5,337 bases of DNA. Origin: Methanobrevibacter sp. GTDB taxonomy: Archaea; Methanobacteriota; Methanobacteria; Methanobacteriales; Methanobacteriaceae. Where the stretch lies: assembly GCA_031289975.1 (NCBI GenBank), contig JAITOM010000390.1:1-5337 (forward strand), given 5' to 3'. This document shows, piece by piece, positions 1 through 5,068 of this stretch. Position 1 is the first letter of the stretch. Each line of letters begins with the position of its first letter. The notes under the pieces are model-generated. The model was not told where the DNA came from. It was given only the letters and a program-made list of their open reading frames with translations, and did no database searches. The position numbers and the translations under genes are program-made.

Positions 1-224
1 ATCTTAACTTCAACCATATAGATTCTGAATTTGTGGATAAAATAGCTATTGAAATTACAGGAGACTCATTATCATTATCTAATGATTTAATAAACAAAGC
101 ACTTGATCCTATTGAAAATGTTAAATCAAGAAATGTTTTAGGGGGACCTGCCCCTGAAATGGTAGAATTATCAGCTAAGAACTTGCAGAAATTTTTAGAA
201 AAAGAATATAAAAATAAAGGCTAA
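1..224 (+). CDS. argH: Argininosuccinate lyase, C-terminal end (5' end lies outside the window)
   Basis: ArgH cleaves argininosuccinate to arginine and fumarate, the last step of arginine biosynthesis, in the cytoplasm. Only the last 73 residues are present; the open frame runs in from the left edge (first full codon at position 3) to TAA at 222-224. The GTG at 33 is an internal valine, since the frame stays open upstream of it. The piece carries the conserved lyase C-terminus: a helix ending in ALDPIENVKSRNVLGGPAP, matching the family pattern D-P-x-E-N-V-x-x-R-x-V-x-G-G-P-x-P, then an amphipathic final helix rich in Lys and Glu. The catalytic serine loop and the fumarase-family signature would lie upstream, so activity cannot be judged. 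The next gene is convergent. The identification rests on the C-terminal motif recalled from the family; no alignment was run. Confidence 0.85.
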   Translation, partial: LNFNHIDSEFVDKIAIEITGDSLSLSNDLINKALDPIENVKSRNVLGGPAPEMVELSAKNLQKFLEKEYKNKG

Positions 225-302
225 AAATTAAATAGTCAATGATTAAAAAATTAAGTTTAGCAAAATTTTAATAATATATTACCCGATTTATAAAACAATA
301 CT

Positions 303-317
303 AAAAATTCAAAAAAA
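303..317 (-). terminator. T-run terminator of the coiled-coil microprotein gene
   Basis: Read on the - strand, the stop codon of the 42-residue ORF (320-322) is followed after two bases by seven T (317-311) and, after GAA, by five more T (307-303). Archaeal RNA polymerase typically stops at such T runs without a hairpin. The run lies in the convergent gap between this gene and argH. Confidence 0.5.
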
Positions 318-319
318 GT

Positions 320-448
320 TTATGATTCTCCTATATTTTTAATATCAAATTTAATTTCGTCTATTTCTTTATCCACTCTATCAAACCTTTCATCCACTCT
401 ATCAAATTTCTCTTCAATTAATTTAATTAAAATATCATCGTTGTTCAT
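320..448 (-). CDS. Heptad-repeat coiled-coil microprotein, 42 aa, unknown function
   Basis: The ORF from ATG at 448 to TAA at 320-322 gives 42 residues: MNNDDILIKLIEEK, then two near-identical heptads (FDRVDER and FDRVDKE), then IDEIKFDIKNIGES. F, V and I/L recur at heptad a/d positions and D, E, K, R fill the rest, so a short amphipathic, probably oligomeric helix is expected. It has no membrane segment or cysteine. The FDRVDxR heptad occurs in many short coiled-coil proteins, but I cannot name a family or function. A GGAAG sequence four bases before the ATG is a weak ribosome site. An in-frame ATG at 484 would give 54 residues (extra MNKTKLKLHGSI) with no such site but possibly a leaderless mRNA. 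A T-run terminator follows directly. It could be a remnant of a longer protein, but the intact frame, charge pattern and terminator favour a real gene. Confidence 0.55.
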   Translation of the reverse strand: MNNDDILIKLIEEKFDRVDERFDRVDKEIDEIKFDIKNIGES

Positions 449-492
449 AATACTTCCATGAAGTTTTAATTTAGTTTTATTCATTGTGCAGA

Positions 493-545
493 TTAAATTT
501 AATTTTTAAGTATGCAAAAAACAGCATAAAATGATTTTATAATAT
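493..545 (-). promoter_or_regulatory. Candidate promoter(s) for the coiled-coil microprotein
   Basis: Two AT-rich boxes on the - strand could bind TBP. TTATAAAAT (about 535-543) would start RNA near 512 and give a leader before either start codon. CTTAAAAATT (about 500-509) would start RNA close to the ATG at 484, making that start leaderless. The first box overlaps a 7+7 bp inverted repeat, ATAAAAT-G-ATTTTAT (526-540). In DNA this AT-rich neither box is conclusive. Confidence 0.25.
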
Positions 546-622
546 TATCCAGTCAATTAAAAATGTTTAAGTTTATATGAACAATAATTTACAACTAATA
601 CCCTTTAAAGTTTTTCATTTGA

Positions 623-653
623 AGAGAATATGAAATTGTACAATATATTCTCT
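623..653 (-). terminator. Hairpin just after the cupin stop codon, with a nested palindrome
   Basis: Positions 623-631 (AGAGAATAT) and 645-653 (ATATTCTCT) are perfect 9-bp inverted arms. The loop contains another perfect 10-bp palindrome, ATTGTACAAT (635-644). On the - strand the structure begins two bases after the cupin stop codon, the normal place for a terminator or mRNA 3'-end stabiliser. It is not followed by a clean T run (the strand continues TCAAATGAAAAACTTT), so it is not a textbook intrinsic terminator. A dimeric protein-binding site is an alternative. Confidence 0.45.
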
Positions 654-655
654 CC

Positions 656-1138
656 TTATTCCTTAACTGGAATAGAAAGTGGCAAACCTGGGGTTCCCGC
701 ATAAAAACATATTAAGACAACACCTTTTTCGTTGGTGTACCCATAATGAGGTTCGTTTACCATCTCACGAAGAACATCTCCCTTATTTATTGTATGTATT
801 TCCCCATTAGCCTGTTTCTTTACAGTAAGCGAACCTTCTTCAACATAGGCAACATTAGGCATAGGATGTGTATGTACATCCAATGATTTATTCGGAGGGA
901 TAGTTATTTTTAAGACTGTTAATTGTGGAGTTCCAGATGGATATGTTTCATATTCAACACCATCCCAACTATTCGTACCGTTGGAAAGCACTTCCTTAAT
1001 AGTATCTGTTGCCGTAATAAGTGGTACTGAATCTTGTTGAGATATAATATTATGAGGAAAAAAATAGCCAGTATAAAATAGAGTGACTCCATAAATCACG
1101 GCGATTAATATCCACATTACTTTTTTTAAGATAGACAT
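656..1138 (-). CDS. Membrane-anchored cupin-domain protein (160 aa)
   Basis: This is a single-domain cupin of the small beta-barrel superfamily, probably held on the outer face of the membrane. Residues 1-6 are basic, about 7-25 form one hydrophobic segment (signal anchor or uncleaved signal), and about 60-155 hold the cupin. Motif 1 contains H89-T-H91, N95 and G102; the Glu usual at the third metal-ligand position is Asn. Motif 2 contains G120-D and H131, the last His ligand. The tail FYAGTPGLPLSIP resembles a bacterial cupin subgroup ending in FYAG-x-x-G-x-P, which, as I recall it, also has Asn at that position. Substrate is unknown. I chose ATG 1138 because GAGGG lies five bases upstream; a TTG at 1150 would add four residues and put that site inside the gene. 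GC is about 38% (137 of 360 bases hand-counted over 661-1020), suggesting, but not proving, transfer from bacteria. A TATA-like box lies upstream and a hairpin follows the stop. Confidence 0.8.
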   Translation of the reverse strand: MSILKKVMWILIAVIYGVTLFYTGYFFPHNIISQQDSVPLITATDTIKEVLSNGTNSWDGVEYETYPSGTPQLTVLKITIPPNKSLDVHTHPMPNVAYVEEGSLTVKKQANGEIHTINKGDVLREMVNEPHYGYTNEKGVVLICFYAGTPGLPLSIPVKE

Positions 1139-1195
1139 TTTGTCCCTCAAATAATAGAATGTTTGCCTCTAATAATATTCCTTTCTTTCATAGTT

Positions 1196-1260
1196 TAACT
1201 TACCAATTAGACCAATATATAATTTTAGCTCATGCACCTAAAAATATTTCAAGTAAGTTA
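1196..1260 (-). promoter_or_regulatory. Probable promoter of the cupin gene with flanking repeats
   Basis: On the - strand AAAATTATATA (about 1226-1216) is a good archaeal TATA box, predicting RNA start near 1190-1195 and a leader of about 55 bases. Immediately downstream, TTGGT occurs twice nine bases apart (ACCAAT on the + strand at 1202-1207 and 1211-1216), where a repressor could block polymerase. An 8-bp inverted pair, TAACTTAC (1196-1203) and GTAAGTTA (1253-1260), brackets the box. The box is fairly convincing; a regulatory role for the repeats is inference. Confidence 0.4.
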
Positions 1261-1287
1261 TATAATAAAAAAATCCCCTAAATCTTT
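1261..1287 (-). terminator. T-run terminator after the microprotein pair
   Basis: On the - strand, a few bases after the stop of the 52-residue ORF, GGGGA is followed by seven T (1273-1267) and then ATTATA. A G-rich then T-rich sequence of this kind fits archaeal factor-independent termination. With the TATA box further downstream it suggests that the cupin gene is transcribed separately from the microproteins. Confidence 0.5.
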
Positions 1288-1446
1288 TTAATCATTGCCA
1301 TGTACTTGTGTGATACCATCAACACCAAAAACATTTACTATCGCTACAGAAGCAGAATCAATAGGGTTATTAATATCCACTATCCAAGAACAGACACCAA
1401 TTATAATTGCAAGAATAACAATCCTAATTCTAAAGCTTAAATTCAT
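1288..1446 (-). CDS. Small single-pass membrane protein, 52 aa, unknown function
   Basis: Starting at ATG 1446 the protein has a basic N-terminus (MNLSFRIR), one hydrophobic stretch at about residues 9-24 containing one cysteine (C19), and a polar tail of about 28 residues (INNPIDSASVAIVNVF..., ending QVHGND). A short signal-anchor protein with its tail outside is likely; a secreted peptide cannot be excluded. I chose this ATG because GGGAG lies eight bases upstream; the frame extends to a GTG at 1497, but that would overlap the preceding gene and put the ribosome site inside the coding region. It lies 25 bases after the 44-residue gene and probably shares its mRNA. I do not recognise the family. 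The + strand frame over the same bases is a shadow. Confidence 0.55.
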   Translation of the reverse strand: MNLSFRIRIVILAIIIGVCSWIVDINNPIDSASVAIVNVFGVDGITQVHGND

Positions 1447-1471
1447 TTTATCAACTCCCAATATATTAATG

Positions 1472-1606
1472 TTATAATCCACCACCCGAAAAAGCACTCA
1501 TTAGTGGATGATATCCATATCTCCAAACACCAGAATAATGTAATAAAAACACTATTAATATAACAAGAACTGCTAAAATTAATCTATGCATCAAACTAAG
1601 CCTCAT
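1472..1606 (-). CDS. Small single-pass membrane protein, 44 aa, unknown function
   Basis: ATG 1606 to TAA 1472-1474 encodes a basic N-terminus (MRLSLMHR), one strongly hydrophobic helix at about residues 9-22 (LILAVLVILIVFLL), a short aromatic and His-rich part (HYSGVWRYGYHP) and a Gly-rich end (SAFSGGGL). The strongest argument that it is real is the ribosome site: AGGAGG (1619-1614) seven bases before the ATG, close to a full match to the archaeal 16S tail. Charge before the helix suggests the N-terminus stays inside. It is the first gene of a probable two-gene operon with the 52-residue protein. No family is recognised; a toxin-like peptide or a small regulator of a membrane complex are possibilities, not claims. 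Confidence 0.6.
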   Translation of the reverse strand: MRLSLMHRLILAVLVILIVFLLHYSGVWRYGYHPLMSAFSGGGL

Positions 1607-1610
1607 GTAA

Positions 1611-1640
1611 TTACCTCCTCAGGAGCATCTGATCAATCAT
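1611..1640 (-). promoter_or_regulatory. Leader with a palindrome over the ribosome site and a 9-codon ORF
   Basis: Just before the 44-residue gene, CTCCTCAGGAG (+ strand, 1615-1625) is palindromic around its centre base; in - strand RNA CUCC can pair with GGAG across a three-base loop, hiding most of the Shine-Dalgarno site. The same 30 bases form a mini-ORF, ATG 1640 to TAA 1611-1613, reading MIDQMLLRR, whose stop codon follows directly on the GGAGG. A ribosome on the mini-ORF would open the hairpin. The sequence facts are certain; control of translation by them is inference. Confidence 0.4.
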
Positions 1641-1665
1641 ATAATTATTTATATTGTAGTTAGTT

Positions 1666-1717
1666 ATGTATAAAGATAACGGTTTAATGATTCCAAAACA
1701 CAAAATATAAATTTATC
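1666..1717 (-). promoter_or_regulatory. Candidate promoter(s) of the microprotein operon
   Basis: On the - strand TTTATACAT (1674-1666) is a TATA-like box that would start RNA near 1640-1648, giving a short leader that begins about where the 9-codon ORF does. A second box, AAATTTATATTTT (about 1714-1702), would start RNA near 1680 and give a longer leader. Which is used cannot be decided by eye. Confidence 0.35.
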
Positions 1718-1797
1718 AAATCTTTCTTATTCAAATAGACAATATATAGTGATGTAAAAATGTTTGTAATTAATCATTTATTTTTAAATATCTTATT

Positions 1798-1836
1798 GTT
1801 GAAAATTTATTTTCAACTTAGGAGAATTTATTTTCA
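1798..1836. repeat. Operator-like 9+9 bp palindrome with a near copy 21 bp away
   Basis: GTTGAAAAT-TT-ATTTTCAAC (1798-1817) is a perfect inverted repeat with a two-base centre. Its core, GAAAATTTATTTTCA (1801-1815), recurs as GAGAATTTATTTTCA (1822-1836), 14 of 15 bases alike and spaced 21 bp, two helical turns, so two dimers would sit on the same face. This fits a repressor or activator operator upstream of the microprotein operon. It lies about 190 bases before the first ATG and about 80 before the further TATA candidate. Confidence 0.4.
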
Positions 1837-1867
1837 TATTTAAAAATAAGAATTATAACTTTTTTAA

Positions 1868-1903
1868 TTAGATAATTACTTTACTTTAGATAATCACTTT
1901 ACT
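1868..1903. repeat. 18-bp tandem duplication (two copies, 17/18 identical)
   Basis: TTAGATAATTACTTTACT (1868-1885) is followed directly by TTAGATAATCACTTTACT (1886-1903), one base different. It is most simply a slippage duplication in non-coding DNA. The unit is too short and too few in number for CRISPR. Confidence 0.85.
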
Positions 1904-1933
1904 AAAATTATTATATTAATAACCTTTTTAAAA

Positions 1934-1969
1934 TGAATATATCCATTTTATTGAATATATCCATTTTAT
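1934..1969. repeat. 18-bp perfect tandem duplication across the valS stop codon
   Basis: TGAATATATCCATTTTAT occurs twice without a gap (1934-1951 and 1952-1969). The second copy includes the valS stop codon (TAA, complement of 1966-1968). Because 18 is a multiple of three, the first copy supplies a second in-frame TAA 18 bases further on. A degraded partial third copy seems to continue into the last valS codons (1970-1980). Confidence 0.9.
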
Positions 1970-4671
1970 CGAATAATTTCTAAAATCAAATCTAAATCAT
2001 CTAAGTTTAAGAGATCAACCTTTTTGCCACTTTCTTCTTGTAATTCTTTTTCAATGTTAATATGATCATAGGTTATTATATTTCCTTCAATATTTATTTT
2101 TCCATTATCTTCAAGGGTTTTAGCTATTTCTTGGGTAGTTGTAGAACTCAGATATTGTATTATTATTTTGGCTTCTTTTTTAAATTCTGGACCTATTTTT
2201 TCCATTCTTGGTGTAATCTCAATAATTTTTTCTTTAACATTAGGTTTATCATTTTTAATATCCAAGTTATCTATTTTTAAAGTTCCTTTAATATCTTCTT
2301 TAAACTGATTTAAAATAGCTAATATCTCATTGTTTTTAGTGTATATGTTAACTGTATTTAGTGATTGATTTAAAGGTATTTTAGAAGAAGATTTAAATCG
2401 TCTTATATTGTCTATTAATTCAATAGCTGCATCTCCTTCATTTTCACATTTTAAATCAATGAGTTCATTGTTTACTTCAGGCCAAGTTTGAATAATAGCT
2501 ATTTCATCCGAAGAAGTATGTAAATAGCTATAAATCTCATGGGTGAAATGTGGTGTGATTGGAGTAAGTAATTTTAAACTTGTATCTATAACAGTTTTCA
2601 AGGTGTATTTAGCCGATAATTTAGAGTGAATACTTTTTTTATCCTGATTATCATTGTAAAGTCTATGTTTAACAGCTTCAATATATTCATCACAGAAATC
2701 ATGCCAAATAAATTTTTGAGTTGAATTTATTGTATCTGCAAAGTTATATTCTTCAAATCCACTTGTAACCTTTAAAATAAGTTTATTTAATTTGGATAGA
2801 ATCCATTTATCTAATGGTTCTAAAATAGGTTTATCTTTAATATCTTCACTTATATGTAAACTAATAAATCTAAATGCATTCCAAAATTTTCTTAAGAATT
2901 TATAAGCATATTTAACATCTTTCCAGTCAAAAGGTAAATCTGAACCAGGCAAACTATTTGCAGCCCAACTTCTAAGCGGATCTGCACCATACTTATTTAT
3001 AACTTCATCAGGAGATATTACATTACCACGAGATTTACTCATTTTATATCCATCCTCACCAAAAACCATACCATTAATTTCAATGTCTTTAAATGGTTTA
3101 ATGCCTGTTAATGCTTTAGTTCTTAGAATTGTATAAAATGCCCATGTTCTAATTATGTCATGTCCCTGTGGACGTAGGTCAGCTGGAAGGTAATCAGTAT
3201 AGTTTGAATCTGGCCAATTAGCATTCCAAAGGGGAGATATGGAACTATCCATCCAAGTATCTAAAACATCTTCTTCTCCAATAAAATCCATAGACCCACA
3301 TTCACAGACATAATCCATCCTACTACCACTTTCATCAATAGCTATTGGATTTGCTTGGCTTGGGTCAGTGGGTAATTCTTCTTCTATGGCAACATGGATT
3401 TTCCCACATTTTTCACAAAACCAAACTGGAATGGGTGTTGCAAATATTCTTTGCCGTGAAATACACCAATCCCATTGCATAGAATCAGCCCAATTTAATA
3501 ATCTACTTTTCATATGCTCTGGAATCCAATTGATTTCTTCTGCTGTCTGTTTAATATCATTATTAAGTTTATTAACATTAATAAACCATTGTTTCTTAAC
3601 TAATATTTCAATTGGAGTTTTACATCTCCAACATTTACCAACATTTTGATTAACCATTTCTTGTTTTTCAATACAACCATTTTCTTTTAAATCATTGATC
3701 GTAGCTAATTTACATTCATTTAAATCCATGTCCTTATATTTACCAGCGACTTCATTCATTCGCCCTTTTTCATCAATGATTTCAATTGTATCCAAACCAT
3801 GTTTATTAACCCATGAAACATCAGTTTTATCACCAAATGTACATACCATAACAGCTCCAGTACCAAACTCAGGATCAACTTCATCATCAGAGATAACCTT
3901 AACTTTCTGAGAGAACAATGGAACTTCAACCTTTTTACCAATTAAATCAGCATATCTTTCATCTTTAGGATTTACAACAACCCCAACACATGCAGACATT
4001 AATTCTGGACGGGTTGTAGCTATTAAAACACCATCTTCAGAATCACCATCTTTAGCCAAACCCTTAAATCTTACATAATTTAAGTTAGTTTCATTACTTT
4101 CATATTCAACCTCAGCAAATGCAATAGCTGTTTCACATCGAGGACACCAATTAACAGGATGTATGCCTTGATAAATTAAACCCATATCATACATTTTTAA
4201 AAAAGAATACTGAGTTTTTCTCATATACTCAGGAGTCATGGTTATAAACTCTCTACTCCAATCTTGAGAAAAACCAATGGATTGCATCTGCCTCCTCATT
4301 AAATCAATATTTTCTTTTGTTAACTCAACACACATCTTTCTAAATTCAGATCTTGATACAATATTTTTTTTAATATTATGTGTTTCTTCAACCTTAACTT
4401 CAGTTGGCAAGCCATGACAATCCCATCCCTGAGGAAATAAAACATCATAATCTCTTAATCGTTTATACCTTGCAATCATGTCAATATAAACCCAATTTAA
4501 AACATGCCCCATGTGTATGGATCCTGTTGGATAAGGTGGTGGAGTGTCAATTATGTATCTCGGTTTTGTTCCATCGCCAATGAATTTATGGATTTTAATC
4601 TCTTCCCATTTATCTTGCCAATATTTTTCTTTTTTATAATCATATTCTTTTGGAATAATTTTTTTAGTCAA
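1966..4671 (-). CDS. valS: Valyl-tRNA synthetase, complete, archaeal type (901 aa)
   Basis: ValRS charges tRNA-Val with valine in the cytoplasm and hydrolyses mischarged Thr-tRNA. It is class I. Numbering from the chosen start: the HIGH motif is HMGH at 53-56 within [13 protein letters not shown]; the CP1 editing domain includes ATTRPEL (218-224) and [15 protein letters not shown] (about 270-284); zinc-knuckle-like cysteine pairs are CPRC (176-179), CWRC (347-350), CEKC (419-422) and CEC (456-458); WCISRQR is at 402-408, DTWMDSS at 471-477 and KMSKS at 543-547. The anticodon-binding helical domain starts near 621, and a C-terminal region (about 815-875) resembles the one in archaeal IleRS. 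Length fits the family. I chose TTG 4671 because GGAG lies eight bases upstream and the protein then begins with the usual short basic stretch before [10 protein letters not shown]. An ATG at 4731 lacks a ribosome site and adds 20 unrelated-looking residues. The gene is monocistronic-looking and divergent from the next gene. Catalytic motifs are intact. Confidence 0.95.
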   Translation of the reverse strand: MTKKIIPKEYDYKKEKYWQDKWEEIKIHKFIGDGTKPRYIIDTPPPYPTGSIHMGHVLNWVYIDMIARYKRLRDYDVLFPQGWDCHGLPTEVKVEETHNIKKNIVSRSEFRKMCVELTKENIDLMRRQMQSIGFSQDWSREFITMTPEYMRKTQYSFLKMYDMGLIYQGIHPVNWCPRCETAIAFAEVEYESNETNLNYVRFKGLAKDGDSEDGVLIATTRPELMSACVGVVVNPKDERYADLIGKKVEVPLFSQKVKVISDDEVDPEFGTGAVMVCTFGDKTDVSWVNKHGLDTIEIIDEKGRMNEVAGKYKDMDLNECKLATINDLKENGCIEKQEMVNQNVGKCWRCKTPIEILVKKQWFINVNKLNNDIKQTAEEINWIPEHMKSRLLNWADSMQWDWCISRQRIFATPIPVWFCEKCGKIHVAIEEELPTDPSQANPIAIDESGSRMDYVCECGSMDFIGEEDVLDTWMDSSISPLWNANWPDSNYTDYLPADLRPQGHDIIRTWAFYTILRTKALTGIKPFKDIEINGMVFGEDGYKMSKSRGNVISPDEVINKYGADPLRSWAANSLPGSDLPFDWKDVKYAYKFLRKFWNAFRFISLHISEDIKDKPILEPLDKWILSKLNKLILKVTSGFEEYNFADTINSTQKFIWHDFCDEYIEAVKHRLYNDNQDKKSIHSKLSAKYTLKTVIDTSLKLLTPITPHFTHEIYSYLHTSSDEIAIIQTWPEVNNELIDLKCENEGDAAIELIDNIRRFKSSSKIPLNQSLNTVNIYTKNNEILAILNQFKEDIKGTLKIDNLDIKNDKPNVKEKIIEITPRMEKIGPEFKKEAKIIIQYLSSTTTQEIAKTLEDNGKINIEGNIITYDHINIEKELQEESGKKVDLLNLDDLDLILEIIR

Positions 4672-4677
4672 TTTATT

Positions 4678-4683
4678 CTCTCC
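4678..4683 (-). promoter_or_regulatory. Shine-Dalgarno site that decides the TTG start of valS
   Basis: GGAGAG on the - strand, with GGAG ending eight bases before TTG 4671. The upstream in-frame ATG at 4731 has only A and T before it, with no purine-rich site, so TTG is the better start. Confidence 0.65.
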
Positions 4684-4732
4684 AAAGTAATGATAGATAT
4701 AATAATCTGTTTTGATGAATAAAGTTAGCATT

Positions 4733-4750
4733 TAATATTAAAAAATTTTT
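4733..4750 (-). promoter_or_regulatory. Candidate valS TATA region
   Basis: The - strand reads TTTTTTAATATTAAATGC across 4750-4733. An AT-rich box here would start RNA at about 4708-4715, downstream of the ATG at 4731 and 40 bases or so before TTG 4671, in line with the chosen start. The whole area is AT-rich, so the assignment is weak. Confidence 0.25.
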
Positions 4751-4794
4751 TGCAAATTATTTTTCAAATATTAATATTCATCTTTTAAATTTAA

Positions 4795-4826
4795 TTTAAA
4801 GAAATAAAAATTTAAAGAAATAAAAA
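4795..4826. repeat. 16-bp perfect tandem duplication
   Basis: TTTAAAGAAATAAAAA occurs twice head to tail (4795-4810 and 4811-4826). The left copy overlaps the right arm of a 7+7 bp inverted repeat (4784-4800). It is probably a slippage duplication in the divergent promoter region. Confidence 0.85.
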
Positions 4827-4880
4827 TCATTTTTGATTACAAATATTTAACTGAATTTTGTAAAATTAATATATAAATAA

Positions 4881-4925
4881 AGAAAATCAAAGATTTTCTA
4901 ACTTTAAAAACTAAAAGTTTTTAAA
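4881..4925. repeat. Two adjacent perfect inverted repeats with AAA centres
   Basis: AGAAAATC-AAA-GATTTTCT (4881-4899, 8-bp arms) is followed three bases later by TTTAAAAACT-AAA-AGTTTTTAAA (4903-4925, 10-bp arms). Both can fold as hairpins in either strand's RNA. On the - strand the first is followed by a T-rich run, like an intrinsic terminator; as DNA they could be dimer-binding operators between the two divergent genes. Confidence 0.5.
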
Positions 4926-5020
4926 ATAAAAGAAAATAATTTTACAGAACACTATATATCAATGCACATGATATTAAAGAAAAAAAATAATTATAATTGA
5001 AAATTAATTATTTAAGAGAA

Positions 5021-5063
5021 AAATATAATTTGGCTGAGTTCAATATAAGTTAAATAAAAGGTG
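5021..5063 (+). promoter_or_regulatory. Promoter and ribosome site of the CfbE-like gene
   Basis: AAATATAA (5021-5028), preceded by purine-rich GAGAA that could serve as the TFB element, is a good archaeal TATA box. It predicts RNA start near 5048-5052. GGTG (5060-5063) lies five bases before ATG 5069, a typical methanogen ribosome site. Another TATA-like sequence, ACTATATAT (4951-4959), lies further up. Confidence 0.5.
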
Positions 5064-5068
5064 TTTTG

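Larger units (their letters stand above)
1641..1965. other. Gene-free spacer between valS and the microprotein operon
   Basis: No ORF of believable length or ribosome site was found on either strand in these 325 bases. The stretch holds candidate promoters near its left end, an operator-like palindrome with a near copy, and two separate 18-bp tandem duplications, listed individually. The end of the valS transcript must also lie here; T runs on the - strand (for example opposite 1842-1846 and 1755-1759) are candidates, with no strong hairpin. Confidence 0.6.
4732..5068. other. Divergent intergenic region between valS and the CfbE-like gene
   Basis: This stretch of about 340 bases is almost all A and T and holds no believable ORF, tRNA or other RNA gene. 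It must carry both divergent promoters. Its notable contents are a 16-bp tandem duplication (4795-4826), perfect inverted repeats at 4784-4800, 4881-4899 and 4903-4925, a 12-bp palindrome AATATTAATATT (4767-4778), and the TATA box of the right-hand gene. Confidence 0.6.

Noticed and set aside
241..275. Hairpin terminator for argH (ATTAAAA ... TTTTAAT)
   Set aside because: The arms are short and made only of A and T; such pairs are expected by chance here, so I do not list it.
1295..1477. 60-codon + strand ORF opposite the microprotein pair
   Set aside because: No ribosome site; it is antisense to two frames that have good ones, and its Thr/Ile-rich composition is what the complement of a membrane-protein gene gives.
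1821..1846. 14-codon - strand ORF (MKINSPKLKINFQQ) overlapping the double palindrome
   Set aside because: Too short and without a ribosome site; the repeat explains its internal similarity.
1868..1969. CRISPR array
   Set aside because: Only two copies of each of two different 18-bp units, directly abutting with no spacers.
2062..4722. Several 60-93 codon ORFs inside valS, on the opposite strand (2062-2280, 3368-3649, 3695-3910, 4504-4722) and in another - strand frame (3756-3941)
   Set aside because: All lie within the intact ValRS frame and read as low-complexity shadows (Phe/Ile/Tyr or Ser/Leu-rich).
4672..4930. T-box or similar tRNA-sensing leader before valS
   Set aside because: T-boxes are bacterial; no specifier stem or T-box sequence is visible, only AT-rich hairpins.
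4927..5068. tRNA or small RNA gene driven by the ACTATATAT box at 4951-4959
   Set aside because: No cloverleaf, conserved TTCRANT loop or other stable GC-containing structure follows.
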